This document shows, in pieces, positions 53,573 through 61,307 of a stretch of DNA of 64,000 nt. The stretch is taken from assembly GCA_002412885.1 (NCBI GenBank), contig DHVX01000090.1:62255-126254 (forward strand), in the 5' to 3' direction. The notes beneath the pieces were generated by a model that was given only the letters and a program-made list of their open reading frames with translations, searched no databases and was not told where the DNA came from. The translations under genes and the position numbers were made by a program. Source of the DNA: Bacteroidales bacterium UBA5197. GTDB lineage: Bacteria > Bacteroidota > Bacteroidia > Bacteroidales > Lentimicrobiaceae. The stretch's first letter is position 1. The number at the start of each line of letters is the position of its first letter.

Positions 53573-53580
53573 TAAATTTG
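53573..53580 (+). promoter_or_regulatory. Bacteroidota -7 element TAAATTTG of the rib operon
   Basis: A perfect TAnnTTTG. Transcription would start near 53587, right at the first paired base of the FMN riboswitch (53588). Confidence 0.65.
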
Positions 53581-53587
53581 CAGTGAA

Positions 53588-53730
53588 TTTCTTCGGGGCA
53601 GGGTGAGTCAGTTATTAAAACAGGCAATTCCCGACCGGCGGTAAAAGTCCGCGACTCTCGACAACTTGTTTGATGAGACTGATCAGGTGAAATTCCTGAA
53701 CCGACAGTATAGTCTGGATAGTAGAAGAAA
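53588..53730 (+). ncRNA. FMN riboswitch (RFN element)
   Basis: Upstream of the riboflavin operon. P1 is TTTCTTC (53588-53594) with GAAGAAA (53724-53730). The conserved core segments are all visible: CGGGGCAGGGTGA, CAATTCCCGACCGGCGGTAA, AAAGTCCGCGA, TCAGGTGAAATTCCTGA, and CCGACAGTATAGTCTGGAT. It binds FMN and lowers expression of the biosynthetic genes. A small hairpin follows (AGGCA 53735-53739 / TGCCT 53744-53748, then TTTT), which may be the expression platform. Ten bases around the ribosome-binding site (53769-53778) can pair with CTTCGGGGCA at 53591-53600. Confidence 0.96.
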
Positions 53731-53734
53731 TTAA

Positions 53735-53754
53735 AGGCAATGATGCCTCATTTT
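53735..53754 (+). terminator. Possible expression-platform hairpin of the FMN riboswitch
   Basis: AGGCA, four-base loop, TGCCT, followed by CATTTT. It is too short for a strong terminator, so control may instead be translational through the GGAGG at 53775-53779. Confidence 0.4.
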
Positions 53755-53798
53755 CGTATGCTATTCGGTGCCCCGGAGGATAACTTATTGTGGTTATT

Positions 53799-54905
53799 AT
53801 GCAAAATAATGAGGACATCAGATTCATGCGCAGGGCAATTCAATTGTCGCTTGATGGCTATGGTCATGTAAATCCCAATCCACTTGTAGGTGCTGTTCTC
53901 GTAAAAGACGGAAAAATCATTGGTGAAGGGTATCATGAAAAATACGGAGGCCATCATGCTGAGGTCAATGCCTTTAATCATGCCACTGCAGGCTCAAAAG
54001 GAGCTACGCTGTATGTGACGCTTGAGCCTTGCAACCATTATGGGAAAACACCTCCCTGTACCGAGAGAATTATCCAGGAGGGTGTTTCGCGTGTTGTAGT
54101 TGGCATGACCGACCCCAATCCACTCGTAAATAAAAAAGGAATCAACCGTCTTATCCAGGCAGGTATTCCAACTGAATTTGGTGTTCTCGAAGATGAGATC
54201 AGGAAAATCAATGAGGTTTTCTGCAAGTTTATACAACATTCCAAACCTTTTTGCGCACTTAAAACAGCCATGACTCTGGATGGAAAATCAGCCAGTTATT
54301 CGGGGAGCTCAAGGTGGATAACCAATACTGCATCAAGGGATTTTGTGCATGAACTACGGCACAGATACGCTGCCATCATGGTAGGCGTAAACACCATCAT
54401 CACCGATAACCCTCAGCTTACCGACAGGTCACAACATCCCGAAAAGAGCAATCCGCTGCGTGTGGTTGTTGATACCAATGGACGACTGCCATTGAACGCC
54501 AGTATTCTGGATGTGAATGAGGCAAAAACCCTCATTGCCACTACCAGCAGAATGCCATCAGAGGTGAGAAAAATATTGAAACATAAAGGAGTTGAAATCA
54601 TGATTTGCCCTGAATCCGATGGTAGAGTGGACCTGAATTATCTCGTTCGTAAACTAGCCGAAAACGGAATCGACAGCCTGTTGCTGGAAGGAGGCAGTGA
54701 TCTCAATTTTTCGGCTTTACAGGCCGGTATTATCGACAAGGTTTACACTTTTATTTCACCTAAATTTATCGGCGGCAAATCGGCTTTTACACCTATTGGC
54801 GGTCAGGGTATGGAAAACATGGAAGACGCCGCTGCATTGCGCATTGCGCAGGTTATGCGTTTTGATGATGATATCATGGTTGAGGCATACCTAAAAACGA
54901 ACTGA
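53799..54905 (+). CDS. ribD: Bifunctional riboflavin deaminase/reductase RibD
   Basis: A 368-aa cytosolic enzyme performing steps two and three of riboflavin synthesis: deamination of the pyrimidine intermediate, then NADPH reduction of its ribosyl chain. The deaminase domain (residues ~1-145) has the zinc site H53-A-E55, C78 and C87 (PCNHYGKTPPC). The reductase domain (~150-368) begins CALKTAMTLDGKSAS and contains LLEGGSDLNFSAL. ATG 53799 is chosen; a GTG at 53790 has better spacing from GGAGG at 53775-53779 and would add three residues. First gene of the operon under the FMN riboswitch. Confidence 0.95.
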   Translation: MQNNEDIRFMRRAIQLSLDGYGHVNPNPLVGAVLVKDGKIIGEGYHEKYGGHHAEVNAFNHATAGSKGATLYVTLEPCNHYGKTPPCTERIIQEGVSRVVVGMTDPNPLVNKKGINRLIQAGIPTEFGVLEDEIRKINEVFCKFIQHSKPFCALKTAMTLDGKSASYSGSSRWITNTASRDFVHELRHRYAAIMVGVNTIITDNPQLTDRSQHPEKSNPLRVVVDTNGRLPLNASILDVNEAKTLIATTSRMPSEVRKILKHKGVEIMICPESDGRVDLNYLVRKLAENGIDSLLLEGGSDLNFSALQAGIIDKVYTFISPKFIGGKSAFTPIGGQGMENMEDAAALRIAQVMRFDDDIMVEAYLKTN

Positions 54906-54906
54906 C

Positions 54907-55557
54907 ATGTTTACAGGAATAATTGAAGAAACCGGAAAATTAGAAGCAGTACGTTGGGGCAGCAAATCGGCAAGCTTGAAAATAAGTGCTCATAAAGTTT
55001 TGGCTGAGTTGAAGCCGGGCGACAGCATCAGCACCAATGGAGCTTGTTTAACAGTTACTGCCTTCGGGAATACAGCTTTTGAGGTAGATGTGATGGCCGA
55101 AACCATGCGCAGCACAAACCTTGGTATGCTCAAACCGGGTGAAGAAATTAATCTGGAAAGGGCGATGCAACTCAACGACAGGCTTGGCGGACACATGGTA
55201 AGTGGCCATATTGATGGCGTTGGAAAAATTATTTCTTTCCGAAAGGAAGACATCGCAACCTGGATCGACATTCAGGCCCCGGAACAGATCAACGATTACA
55301 TCATTAACAAAGGTTCTGTAGCCATTGATGGCGTTAGCCTGACTGTTTCGGGACTCCATGAAACAGGCTTCAGCGTTTCCATTATTCCATTTACAGGATA
55401 CAAAACTACCTTGCTAAGCAAAAAGCCGGGTGATACAGTTAATATTGAATGTGACCTGGTGGCCAAATACATCAAAAAATTCATCAGCCCAACTGCCGCA
55501 AAACAAAACAAAAAACTGGACAATAATTTTTTAAAAGAACATGGATTTTTAGATTAA
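54907..55557 (+). CDS. ribE: Riboflavin synthase alpha chain
   Basis: A 216-aa homotrimeric enzyme joining two lumazine molecules to give riboflavin. Two lumazine-binding barrels are visible: residues 1-~97, starting with the invariant MFTGIIEETGKLE, and ~98-195, starting GHMVSGHIDGVGKI. NGACLTVTAF and IDGVSLTVSG are the paired motifs. The C-terminal ~20 residues are a short polar extension. One base separates it from ribD. Confidence 0.96.
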   Translation: MFTGIIEETGKLEAVRWGSKSASLKISAHKVLAELKPGDSISTNGACLTVTAFGNTAFEVDVMAETMRSTNLGMLKPGEEINLERAMQLNDRLGGHMVSGHIDGVGKIISFRKEDIATWIDIQAPEQINDYIINKGSVAIDGVSLTVSGLHETGFSVSIIPFTGYKTTLLSKKPGDTVNIECDLVAKYIKKFISPTAAKQNKKLDNNFLKEHGFLD

Positions 55558-55560
55558 ACG

Positions 55561-56796
55561 ATGGACAATTTCAATACAATTGAAGAGGCGCTGGAAGACC
55601 TCAGAAACGGCAAAATGGTTGTTGTTGTGGACGACAAAAGGCGTGAAAATGAAGGAGACCTGATAATGGCCGCAGAAATGGTGAGTCCTCAGGCCATTAA
55701 TTTCATGGCAAAGCATGGTGGTGGGCTCATTTGTTTACCCATTATCAAGCAAAGGCTAAAGGAATTATCAATTGGCATGATGGTAACAGAGAACACTGAT
55801 ACCCACAAAACTGCTTTCACTGTTTCTGTTGATGCTGTTGAAACCAAAACTGGCATTTCGGCTCAGGAGAGGGCGTTTACGATCAAAAAAATTATTGACC
55901 CAAATGCAAAAGCAAGTGATTTTAACAAGCCGGGTCATATTTTTCCACTCGAATACAAAGAAGGTGGCGTGCTTGTCAGGGCAGGCCATACAGAGGCTGC
56001 TGTTGACCTGGCAAGGCTTGCCGGATTTTACCCTGCAGGAGTCATTTGCGAAATTATGAACGAAAATGGCTCCATGGCCCGCGTTCCTGAGTTGAAAACC
56101 TATGTGAAGAAACACAATTTAAAGCTCATTACCATTGCCGATCTGATAACTTACCGGCGACGCCATGAGAAATTGGTGGAGCGGGTATCAGAAGTGAAGT
56201 TACCCACCATTTATGGCGAATTCAAAGCCATAGGGTATCGCGATATCATTACAAAGGAAGAGCATATCGCACTTGTTATGGGCGATATTAGCGGAGATGA
56301 ACCTGTTTTGGTGCGTGTTCATTCTGAGTGCTTAACTGGTGATGTTTTTGGTTCGCAGCGTTGCGACTGTGGTGAGCAGCTTGCAGAAGCCTTGCGCCGG
56401 ATTGCCAAACAAGGCAGGGGAATATTATTGTATATGCGTCAGGAAGGACGTGGCATAGGCTTGCTGAATAAGCTGAAGGCCTATCACCTGCAAGATGGTG
56501 GCATGGATACAGTGCAAGCCAATGAAGCATTGGGGTTCCCATCAGATATGCGCGACTATGGCATTGGGGCAGAAATACTTGCCGATATCGGGGCCCGCGA
56601 ATTGAAGCTCATGACCAACAATCCCCGAAAATTATCCGGTATTTACGGTTTTGGGCTTAAAGTGGTAGAACGCATACCTCTTGAGATTGATCAAACCAAA
56701 GAAAACCAGTTTTACCTGTCAACAAAGCAGACAAAAATGGGACACATGTTGAACATTCACAATTATAATAACTCTCACGAATATGAAAATAATTGA
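55561..56796 (+). CDS. ribBA: DHBP synthase / GTP cyclohydrolase II fusion RibBA
   Basis: A 411-aa bifunctional enzyme. The N-terminal 3,4-dihydroxy-2-butanone-4-phosphate synthase domain (~1-203) contains VDDKRRENEGDLIMAAE, HTEAAVDLARLAGFYPAG and the substrate-binding Cys and Glu of GVICEIMNENG. The C-terminal GTP cyclohydrolase II domain (~207-400) has the zinc site CLTGDVFGSQRCDC (~256-269) and RQEGRGIGLLNKLKAY. Both halves keep their catalytic residues, so it supplies both precursors of lumazine. Its 3' end overlaps ribH by 14 bases. Confidence 0.96.
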   Translation: MDNFNTIEEALEDLRNGKMVVVVDDKRRENEGDLIMAAEMVSPQAINFMAKHGGGLICLPIIKQRLKELSIGMMVTENTDTHKTAFTVSVDAVETKTGISAQERAFTIKKIIDPNAKASDFNKPGHIFPLEYKEGGVLVRAGHTEAAVDLARLAGFYPAGVICEIMNENGSMARVPELKTYVKKHNLKLITIADLITYRRRHEKLVERVSEVKLPTIYGEFKAIGYRDIITKEEHIALVMGDISGDEPVLVRVHSECLTGDVFGSQRCDCGEQLAEALRRIAKQGRGILLYMRQEGRGIGLLNKLKAYHLQDGGMDTVQANEALGFPSDMRDYGIGAEILADIGARELKLMTNNPRKLSGIYGFGLKVVERIPLEIDQTKENQFYLSTKQTKMGHMLNIHNYNNSHEYENN

Positions 56797-57244
56797 AGGT
56801 AAACTAAACGCAAAAGGACTAAAATTTGGAATCGTTGTAGGACGTTTCAATGAATTTATAAGTTCCAAACTTCTTGGTGGGGCCATTGATGCACTAAAAC
56901 GTCACGATGCCAGTGATACTGATATCGAAGTGGCTTGGGCGCCAGGATCATATGAGATTCCTTTTGTCGCAAAAAAAATGGCAAAAAGTGGAAAGTATGA
57001 TGCCATTATCTGCCTTGGCGCAGTAATAAGGGGGGCAACTCCTCATTTTGATGTTGTTGCCAATGAAGTGGCTAAAGGAGTTGCCATGGTTGGTCTTGAA
57101 ACTGAAATCCCGGTTATATTTGGTGTGCTCACCACCGACAGTATAGAACAAGCCATCGAAAGGGCCGGCACCAAATCAGGTAATAAAGGCTTTGATGCTG
57201 CTATGGCTGCCATTGAAATGGCAAACCTGATGAAGGCTTTCTGA
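56783..57244 (+). CDS. ribH: 6,7-dimethyl-8-ribityllumazine synthase
   Basis: The 153-aa subunit of the lumazine synthase capsid, condensing the RibD and RibB products. It shows FGIVVGRFNEFISSKLLGGA, VAWAPGSYEIP, the phosphate-binding LGAVIRGATPHFD, the catalytic-His region HFDVVANEV, and IPVIFGVLTTDS. Standard length. Translationally coupled to ribBA and the last gene of the operon. Confidence 0.96.
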   Translation: MKIIEGKLNAKGLKFGIVVGRFNEFISSKLLGGAIDALKRHDASDTDIEVAWAPGSYEIPFVAKKMAKSGKYDAIICLGAVIRGATPHFDVVANEVAKGVAMVGLETEIPVIFGVLTTDSIEQAIERAGTKSGNKGFDAAMAAIEMANLMKAF

Positions 57245-57558
57245 TAAGTTTTCTTTTTTGCAAAAGCTTTGGTTTGTTGATTGGCCGGAGAATCGCAGGA
57301 TATCAGTTTTCTTTTTTAATAACTGATAAGCCGGCGGTATTCATGCATAATAGTGCGGACCAATACGTCATAAATTTCGAGGAGTCCCTGAATATTGCAT
57401 AAAATCAGGACGATCCGGAGCGTTGCGGCTATTGTAAGAATCAAAAACATATAGAAAAGTACTTCTGCAAAGGTATCTGATCAGATATCTTTGCAGAAAA
57501 TTACCAATTCCGATAATAATTACGAATCCTGAATAATCAATTTCAGAAAATTTTTCTT
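57245..57558. other. 314-base convergent region with compound hairpins
   Basis: Lies between the ribH and deacetylase 3' ends. It contains a nested repeat, GCCGG (57284-57288) ... TATCAGTT (57301-57308) ... AACTGATA (57321-57328) ... CCGGC (57331-57335), and the direct repeat AGTTTTCTTTTTT (57247-57259 and 57305-57317). No gene is seen. Confidence 0.5.
57463..57498. terminator. 36-base near-perfect palindrome
   Basis: Arms of 18 bases (57463-57480 and 57481-57498) with one G/A difference and no spacer, beginning TTCTGCAAAGGTATCTGA. It lies 61 bases beyond the deacetylase stop. There is no strong T-run, so termination is likely but unproven. Confidence 0.5.
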
Positions 57559-58188
57559 TTAAGGATTTCGCTTTTCAGAAATGCTTGAAAACCTGTATCC
57601 CTTAAGGGTGAAATGATCAAGAAACCGAGGCAAGGCGTATAACATATTGGTTGCAGCTTTCAGGCTATCGTGAAAAACTACAATGCTGCCATCGGTGGTG
57701 TGATCTGTAGCGTTTTTAAGCACTGTTTCAGGGGAGAGTGTTTTATCATAATCTCCGGTAAGCACCGACCACATCACTATCCGGTAATCGTTGCTGATGT
57801 ATTTGATAAATGTTGGCCTTATTCTTCCGTAGGGTGGCCTGAAAAGTCTGCTGTTCACAACTTCTCTGCACTTGTTGATATCGGCCAGATAATCCTCGTG
57901 CTTTGATTTCCATCCGTTGAGATGATGAAATGTGTGGTTCCCGGTAGCATGGCTGGCATCAAGAATTTGCCGGTAAACTTCAGGATGTTTCGCAACGTTG
58001 TCGCCCACACAGAAAAAAGTAGCTTTCGCATTGTATTGATCCAGAATCTCCAATACACGGGGTGTGATTTCAGGAACCGGACCATCATCAAATGTCAGGA
58101 AAATCTCTCCGGGCCTGTTTGTGATTTCCCAAAGCAGGTTTTTGCGGGTAAGGCTGCGGAGTATGGCCGGTGATTTGGAGAAGTGCAT
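57559..58188 (-). CDS. Polysaccharide deacetylase (NodB domain)
   Basis: A 209-aa carbohydrate esterase family 4 protein that removes acetyl groups from GlcNAc or MurNAc in a polymer. Motif 1 is LTFDDGPVP, with the catalytic and metal Asp. The two metal His are in TGNHTFHHLNG, motif 3 is LFRPPYGRIRP, motif 4 is MWSVLTGDYD, and motif 5 is SIVVFHDS. There is no clear signal peptide, so it may act inside the cell on a lipid-linked or precursor sugar. It is short for the family because it is only the NodB domain. It is followed by a palindrome, and the CobW-type gene lies 78 bases upstream. Confidence 0.88.
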   Translation of the reverse strand: MHFSKSPAILRSLTRKNLLWEITNRPGEIFLTFDDGPVPEITPRVLEILDQYNAKATFFCVGDNVAKHPEVYRQILDASHATGNHTFHHLNGWKSKHEDYLADINKCREVVNSRLFRPPYGRIRPTFIKYISNDYRIVMWSVLTGDYDKTLSPETVLKNATDHTTDGSIVVFHDSLKAATNMLYALPRFLDHFTLKGYRFSSISEKRNP

Positions 58189-58266
58189 TCTAAAATAATT
58201 TGAAAAGCTGTGTTTCGTCCGGGAATTATACTGGAAAGCGAAAATTAAAATTAACTGATAATCAGG

Positions 58267-59331
58267 TTAATAAGCCCTTTGCAACAAAGAAACACTTCTC
58301 TGCAATTCTCCGCCGAGCAGTTCAATCAGGCTTTCTTCAAGCTTTAACTTTCCAAGGTTTTTGCCGATAAAAATAATCCGGCTCAGCCTTTCTTCATTTT
58401 CCCATAAATCGCCACCCGAAATCATGATGTGATCCCGTACAGATTGTACCACTACTTTTTGAGGAACTTTGTCGAAACTTACAATGCCTTTTATGCGATA
58501 GATGCCGGCTCCGTAATATTCCACCAGGTGATCGAGCCAGAAATTGAATTTGTGCGGATCAAAATTACGCGAAAACGTGTAGCTGTGCGATTCAATTTCA
58601 TGATGCGGATTCTGCTGTTTCTGTACCATCGCAAAACCTGTAGGTTTGGTAAGTCCATTTGACAAACTCAGCTTGCCGGCACTTACCGAAAACTTCTCGA
58701 TTATTGGCGGAGCGTAAGTGTATGTGTCAATCAATTTTATCCCTTCAATGCTGCCAAAGCTGGTTTTATAAACCATGGCAAACGGATTGAATGATTTAAC
58801 GAGCGCCTCAATTTCTGAAAGTTCATCTTCCGAAACAAGATCGGTTTTATTGATCAGAATGGTATCGGCATATGAGATTTGTTTGGCAGCAAGATTGGTA
58901 TCGGCGGTGATGGCTTTGATATTCCGCGCATCCACAACGCAAACAACACTATCAATGCGATAGAAAGTTTCGATTTGCTCCGACGACATAAATGCCTGCA
59001 CCACAGTTGAAGGATCAGCAATGCCGGTTGTTTCAACAATCAGGTGAGTAAGTTTGTGGCGGATATTCAGCAGGTCAAAAAGCAGCTCAGCCAGTTCACC
59101 GTTAAGGGTGCAGCAGATACAACCGTTCGACATTTCATAAATATTCTCGCTTTCAACACCAACAATCAGATCGTTGTCGATGGGAATTTCGCCAAACTCA
59201 TTTTCGATTACGGCAAACTTTAATTCAGCGTCTGATTTGATAAGGTTATTAAGCAGGGTGGTTTTGCCGGCTCCCAAAAAGCCTGTCAGAATGGTAACCG
59301 GTAAACGGTCATCGTCGGTGTAGTCAATCAT
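58267..59331 (-). CDS. CobW/COG0523-family GTPase (metal chaperone)
   Basis: A 354-aa cytosolic G3E GTPase. Walker A is LTGFLGAGKTTLLN (residues ~15-28), the metal-binding CxCC is in SNGCICCTLNGEL (~69-81), and the guanine-specificity motif is LINKTD (~158-163). The CobW C-terminal domain (~230-340, FVRIKGIVSF-like) is present. Family members deliver Zn or Co to client enzymes. The His-rich loop of cobalamin CobW proteins is missing; only HHEIESHSY is found. No client or cobalamin gene is adjacent. Confidence 0.88.
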   Translation of the reverse strand: MIDYTDDDRLPVTILTGFLGAGKTTLLNNLIKSDAELKFAVIENEFGEIPIDNDLIVGVESENIYEMSNGCICCTLNGELAELLFDLLNIRHKLTHLIVETTGIADPSTVVQAFMSSEQIETFYRIDSVVCVVDARNIKAITADTNLAAKQISYADTILINKTDLVSEDELSEIEALVKSFNPFAMVYKTSFGSIEGIKLIDTYTYAPPIIEKFSVSAGKLSLSNGLTKPTGFAMVQKQQNPHHEIESHSYTFSRNFDPHKFNFWLDHLVEYYGAGIYRIKGIVSFDKVPQKVVVQSVRDHIMISGGDLWENEERLSRIIFIGKNLGKLKLEESLIELLGGELQRSVSLLQRAY

Positions 59332-59346
59332 GAAGAAAATTTAATG

Positions 59347-59354
59347 CAAAATTA
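59347..59354 (-). promoter_or_regulatory. Bacteroidota -7 element TAATTTTG before the CobW-type gene
   Basis: A perfect match on the minus strand, 16 bases upstream of the ATG, implying a leader of ~10 bases. Confidence 0.5.
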
Positions 59355-59497
59355 ACAAATACTTCAACCTATGCACAGCAGTTTATGGAGATCAGGCAGG
59401 TAAACTGTGCCACCAAAGCTCTAAATCACCAAAAATCACCAATTTAATTTATTCATTTTGTGCATTTTACCGGACAATATTGCTTATTTATGTTCTT

Positions 59498-61186
59498 TCA
59501 ATACCCTGCCGCTTGTCCGTCTTTTCTTGATTCTGAGGCTCCAAAGAAAACCTTTTTTGCAGGATCGAACATAATGGCTTGATATCCACCATAATCGCCA
59601 AACGACCAGCTGACTTTATGTCCCATATTCATCAATTCGCGGATGACTTCGTAATCAAATCCGCTTTCAAGCTGAATTTCTCCTTTACCGGGATGGGAGC
59701 CTCCTGTGGGATCGGTTGATCCGCTGTGGCTGAGTCGCGGCGCATCTCCCGCTTCCTGAAGGTTCATGCCAAAGTCAACCAGATTCATCACAATCTGCAC
59801 ATGTCCCATCGGCTGAAAGTCACCGCCCATGACTCCAAAACTTACGAACGGAATGCCGTCTTTGGTAATAAAACAGGGAATAATCGTGTGAAACGGTCGT
59901 TTGCCAGGCGCGTAAATGTTTGCATGGCCTTCTTCAAGACTGAACAGCTCTCCGCGATCCTGCAACATAAAACCCAGCCCCGGAGGTACCATGCCTGAGC
60001 CAAGTCCCCGGTAATTGCTTTGAATCAGCGACACCATGTTTCCGTCTTTGTCGGCAACAGTAAGGTAAATGGTTCCACCCTCCATGGGAATGCCGGCTTC
60101 GTAACTCCCTGCTTTTTGTTCATTAATCAGCTTGCGTCGCGCTGCAGCATATTTTTTCGAAATAAGTTCTTCTACCGGAACATCGGCAAATTCCATATCG
60201 GCATAATAACGGGCGCGGTCTTCAAAGGCAAGCTTTTTCGCTTCAGTAAACAGATGAATATGCCTTGCTGAACCAAAAGGAATCTTCGAGAAATCATAGC
60301 CTTCAAGTATGTTAAGCATCTGCAGCGCAGCAATTCCCTGACCATTTGGAGGGAGTTCCCACACATCATATCCCCTGTAATTTGCCGAAACCGGTTCCAC
60401 CCATTCGGAGTGGTGTCCGGCCAGATCGTCATATGACAGAAAACCGCCCTGCTCTTTGATAAATGCTGCAATGGTTCGTGCGATTTCACCTTTATAGAAT
60501 GCTTCCCGTCCGCCGGAAATTATTTGTTTGTAAGTGTTTGCCAGTTGCGGATTGCGAAAAATATCACCCTTTGCGGGAACTTTTTTACCATCAAGAGTGT
60601 AGGTTTCCATCACATTCGGAAAACGGCTTCCATGCATTGGAACGCCACGACTAAAGTAGTAAGCCACAAGTTCGGTTACCGGAAAGCCTTTTTCAGCATA
60701 ATCAACGGCCGGTGTAAGAATTTCAGCCATTGTCAATTTTCCGAACCGTCCGTGCAATTCAAACCAACCATCAACGCAACCGGGAACGCTTACTGGCAGT
60801 GGTCCGTAAGCAGGAATCTTTTCAATTTTCTGTTGCCTGAAGTACTCTAAAGTCAGCGATTTTGGAGATCTGCCTGATGCATTTAAGCCATGTAATTTTC
60901 TGGTTTTGGCATCCCAGACAATGGCAAAAAGATCACCACCGATTCCACATCCGGTTGGTTCCATCAGACCAAGTGCTGCATTAACCGCAATGGCTGCATC
61001 AACAGCTGTGCCTCCTTTTTTCAGGATGTCTAGTCCGATCTGAGTTGCCAGCGGATGACTGCTTGCGACCATCCCGTTTTGTCCGATTACCTCGGATCGC
61101 GTGGCAAATGACTTCCCGGTTACACGGTCTTGTGCGGATAGACAGATCGTAAAAATCAGTACCACAAATAATGTAAGTATTTTCAT
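59498..61186 (-). CDS. ggt: Gamma-glutamyltransferase family protein, exported
   Basis: A 562-aa Ntn-hydrolase precursor with a signal peptide (MKILTLFVVLIFTICLSAQ). It should self-cleave before T372 of GGTIYLTVADKDGN to give large and small subunits. The nucleophile Thr is kept, but the following TH of E. coli-type enzymes is IY, as in the YwrD-like group. GGGTAVDAAIAVNAALG-type N-terminal and VMGGDFQPMGH C-terminal (gamma-glutamyl-binding) motifs are present. It may process glutathione, another gamma-glutamyl compound or a related amide outside the cytosol. Monocistronic as far as can be seen. Confidence 0.88.
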   Translation of the reverse strand: MKILTLFVVLIFTICLSAQDRVTGKSFATRSEVIGQNGMVASSHPLATQIGLDILKKGGTAVDAAIAVNAALGLMEPTGCGIGGDLFAIVWDAKTRKLHGLNASGRSPKSLTLEYFRQQKIEKIPAYGPLPVSVPGCVDGWFELHGRFGKLTMAEILTPAVDYAEKGFPVTELVAYYFSRGVPMHGSRFPNVMETYTLDGKKVPAKGDIFRNPQLANTYKQIISGGREAFYKGEIARTIAAFIKEQGGFLSYDDLAGHHSEWVEPVSANYRGYDVWELPPNGQGIAALQMLNILEGYDFSKIPFGSARHIHLFTEAKKLAFEDRARYYADMEFADVPVEELISKKYAAARRKLINEQKAGSYEAGIPMEGGTIYLTVADKDGNMVSLIQSNYRGLGSGMVPPGLGFMLQDRGELFSLEEGHANIYAPGKRPFHTIIPCFITKDGIPFVSFGVMGGDFQPMGHVQIVMNLVDFGMNLQEAGDAPRLSHSGSTDPTGGSHPGKGEIQLESGFDYEVIRELMNMGHKVSWSFGDYGGYQAIMFDPAKKVFFGASESRKDGQAAGY

Positions 61187-61307
61187 GTCGTTTCAGTTTT
61201 GATTGATGTTAATTTTATTGGTATCCGGAATCCGAAAGTCAGGGTTTGACTATTTGAAAACAAATCAAGCCTTGACTTGCAGAATTAAGGCAATACATTT
61301 CAATCCA

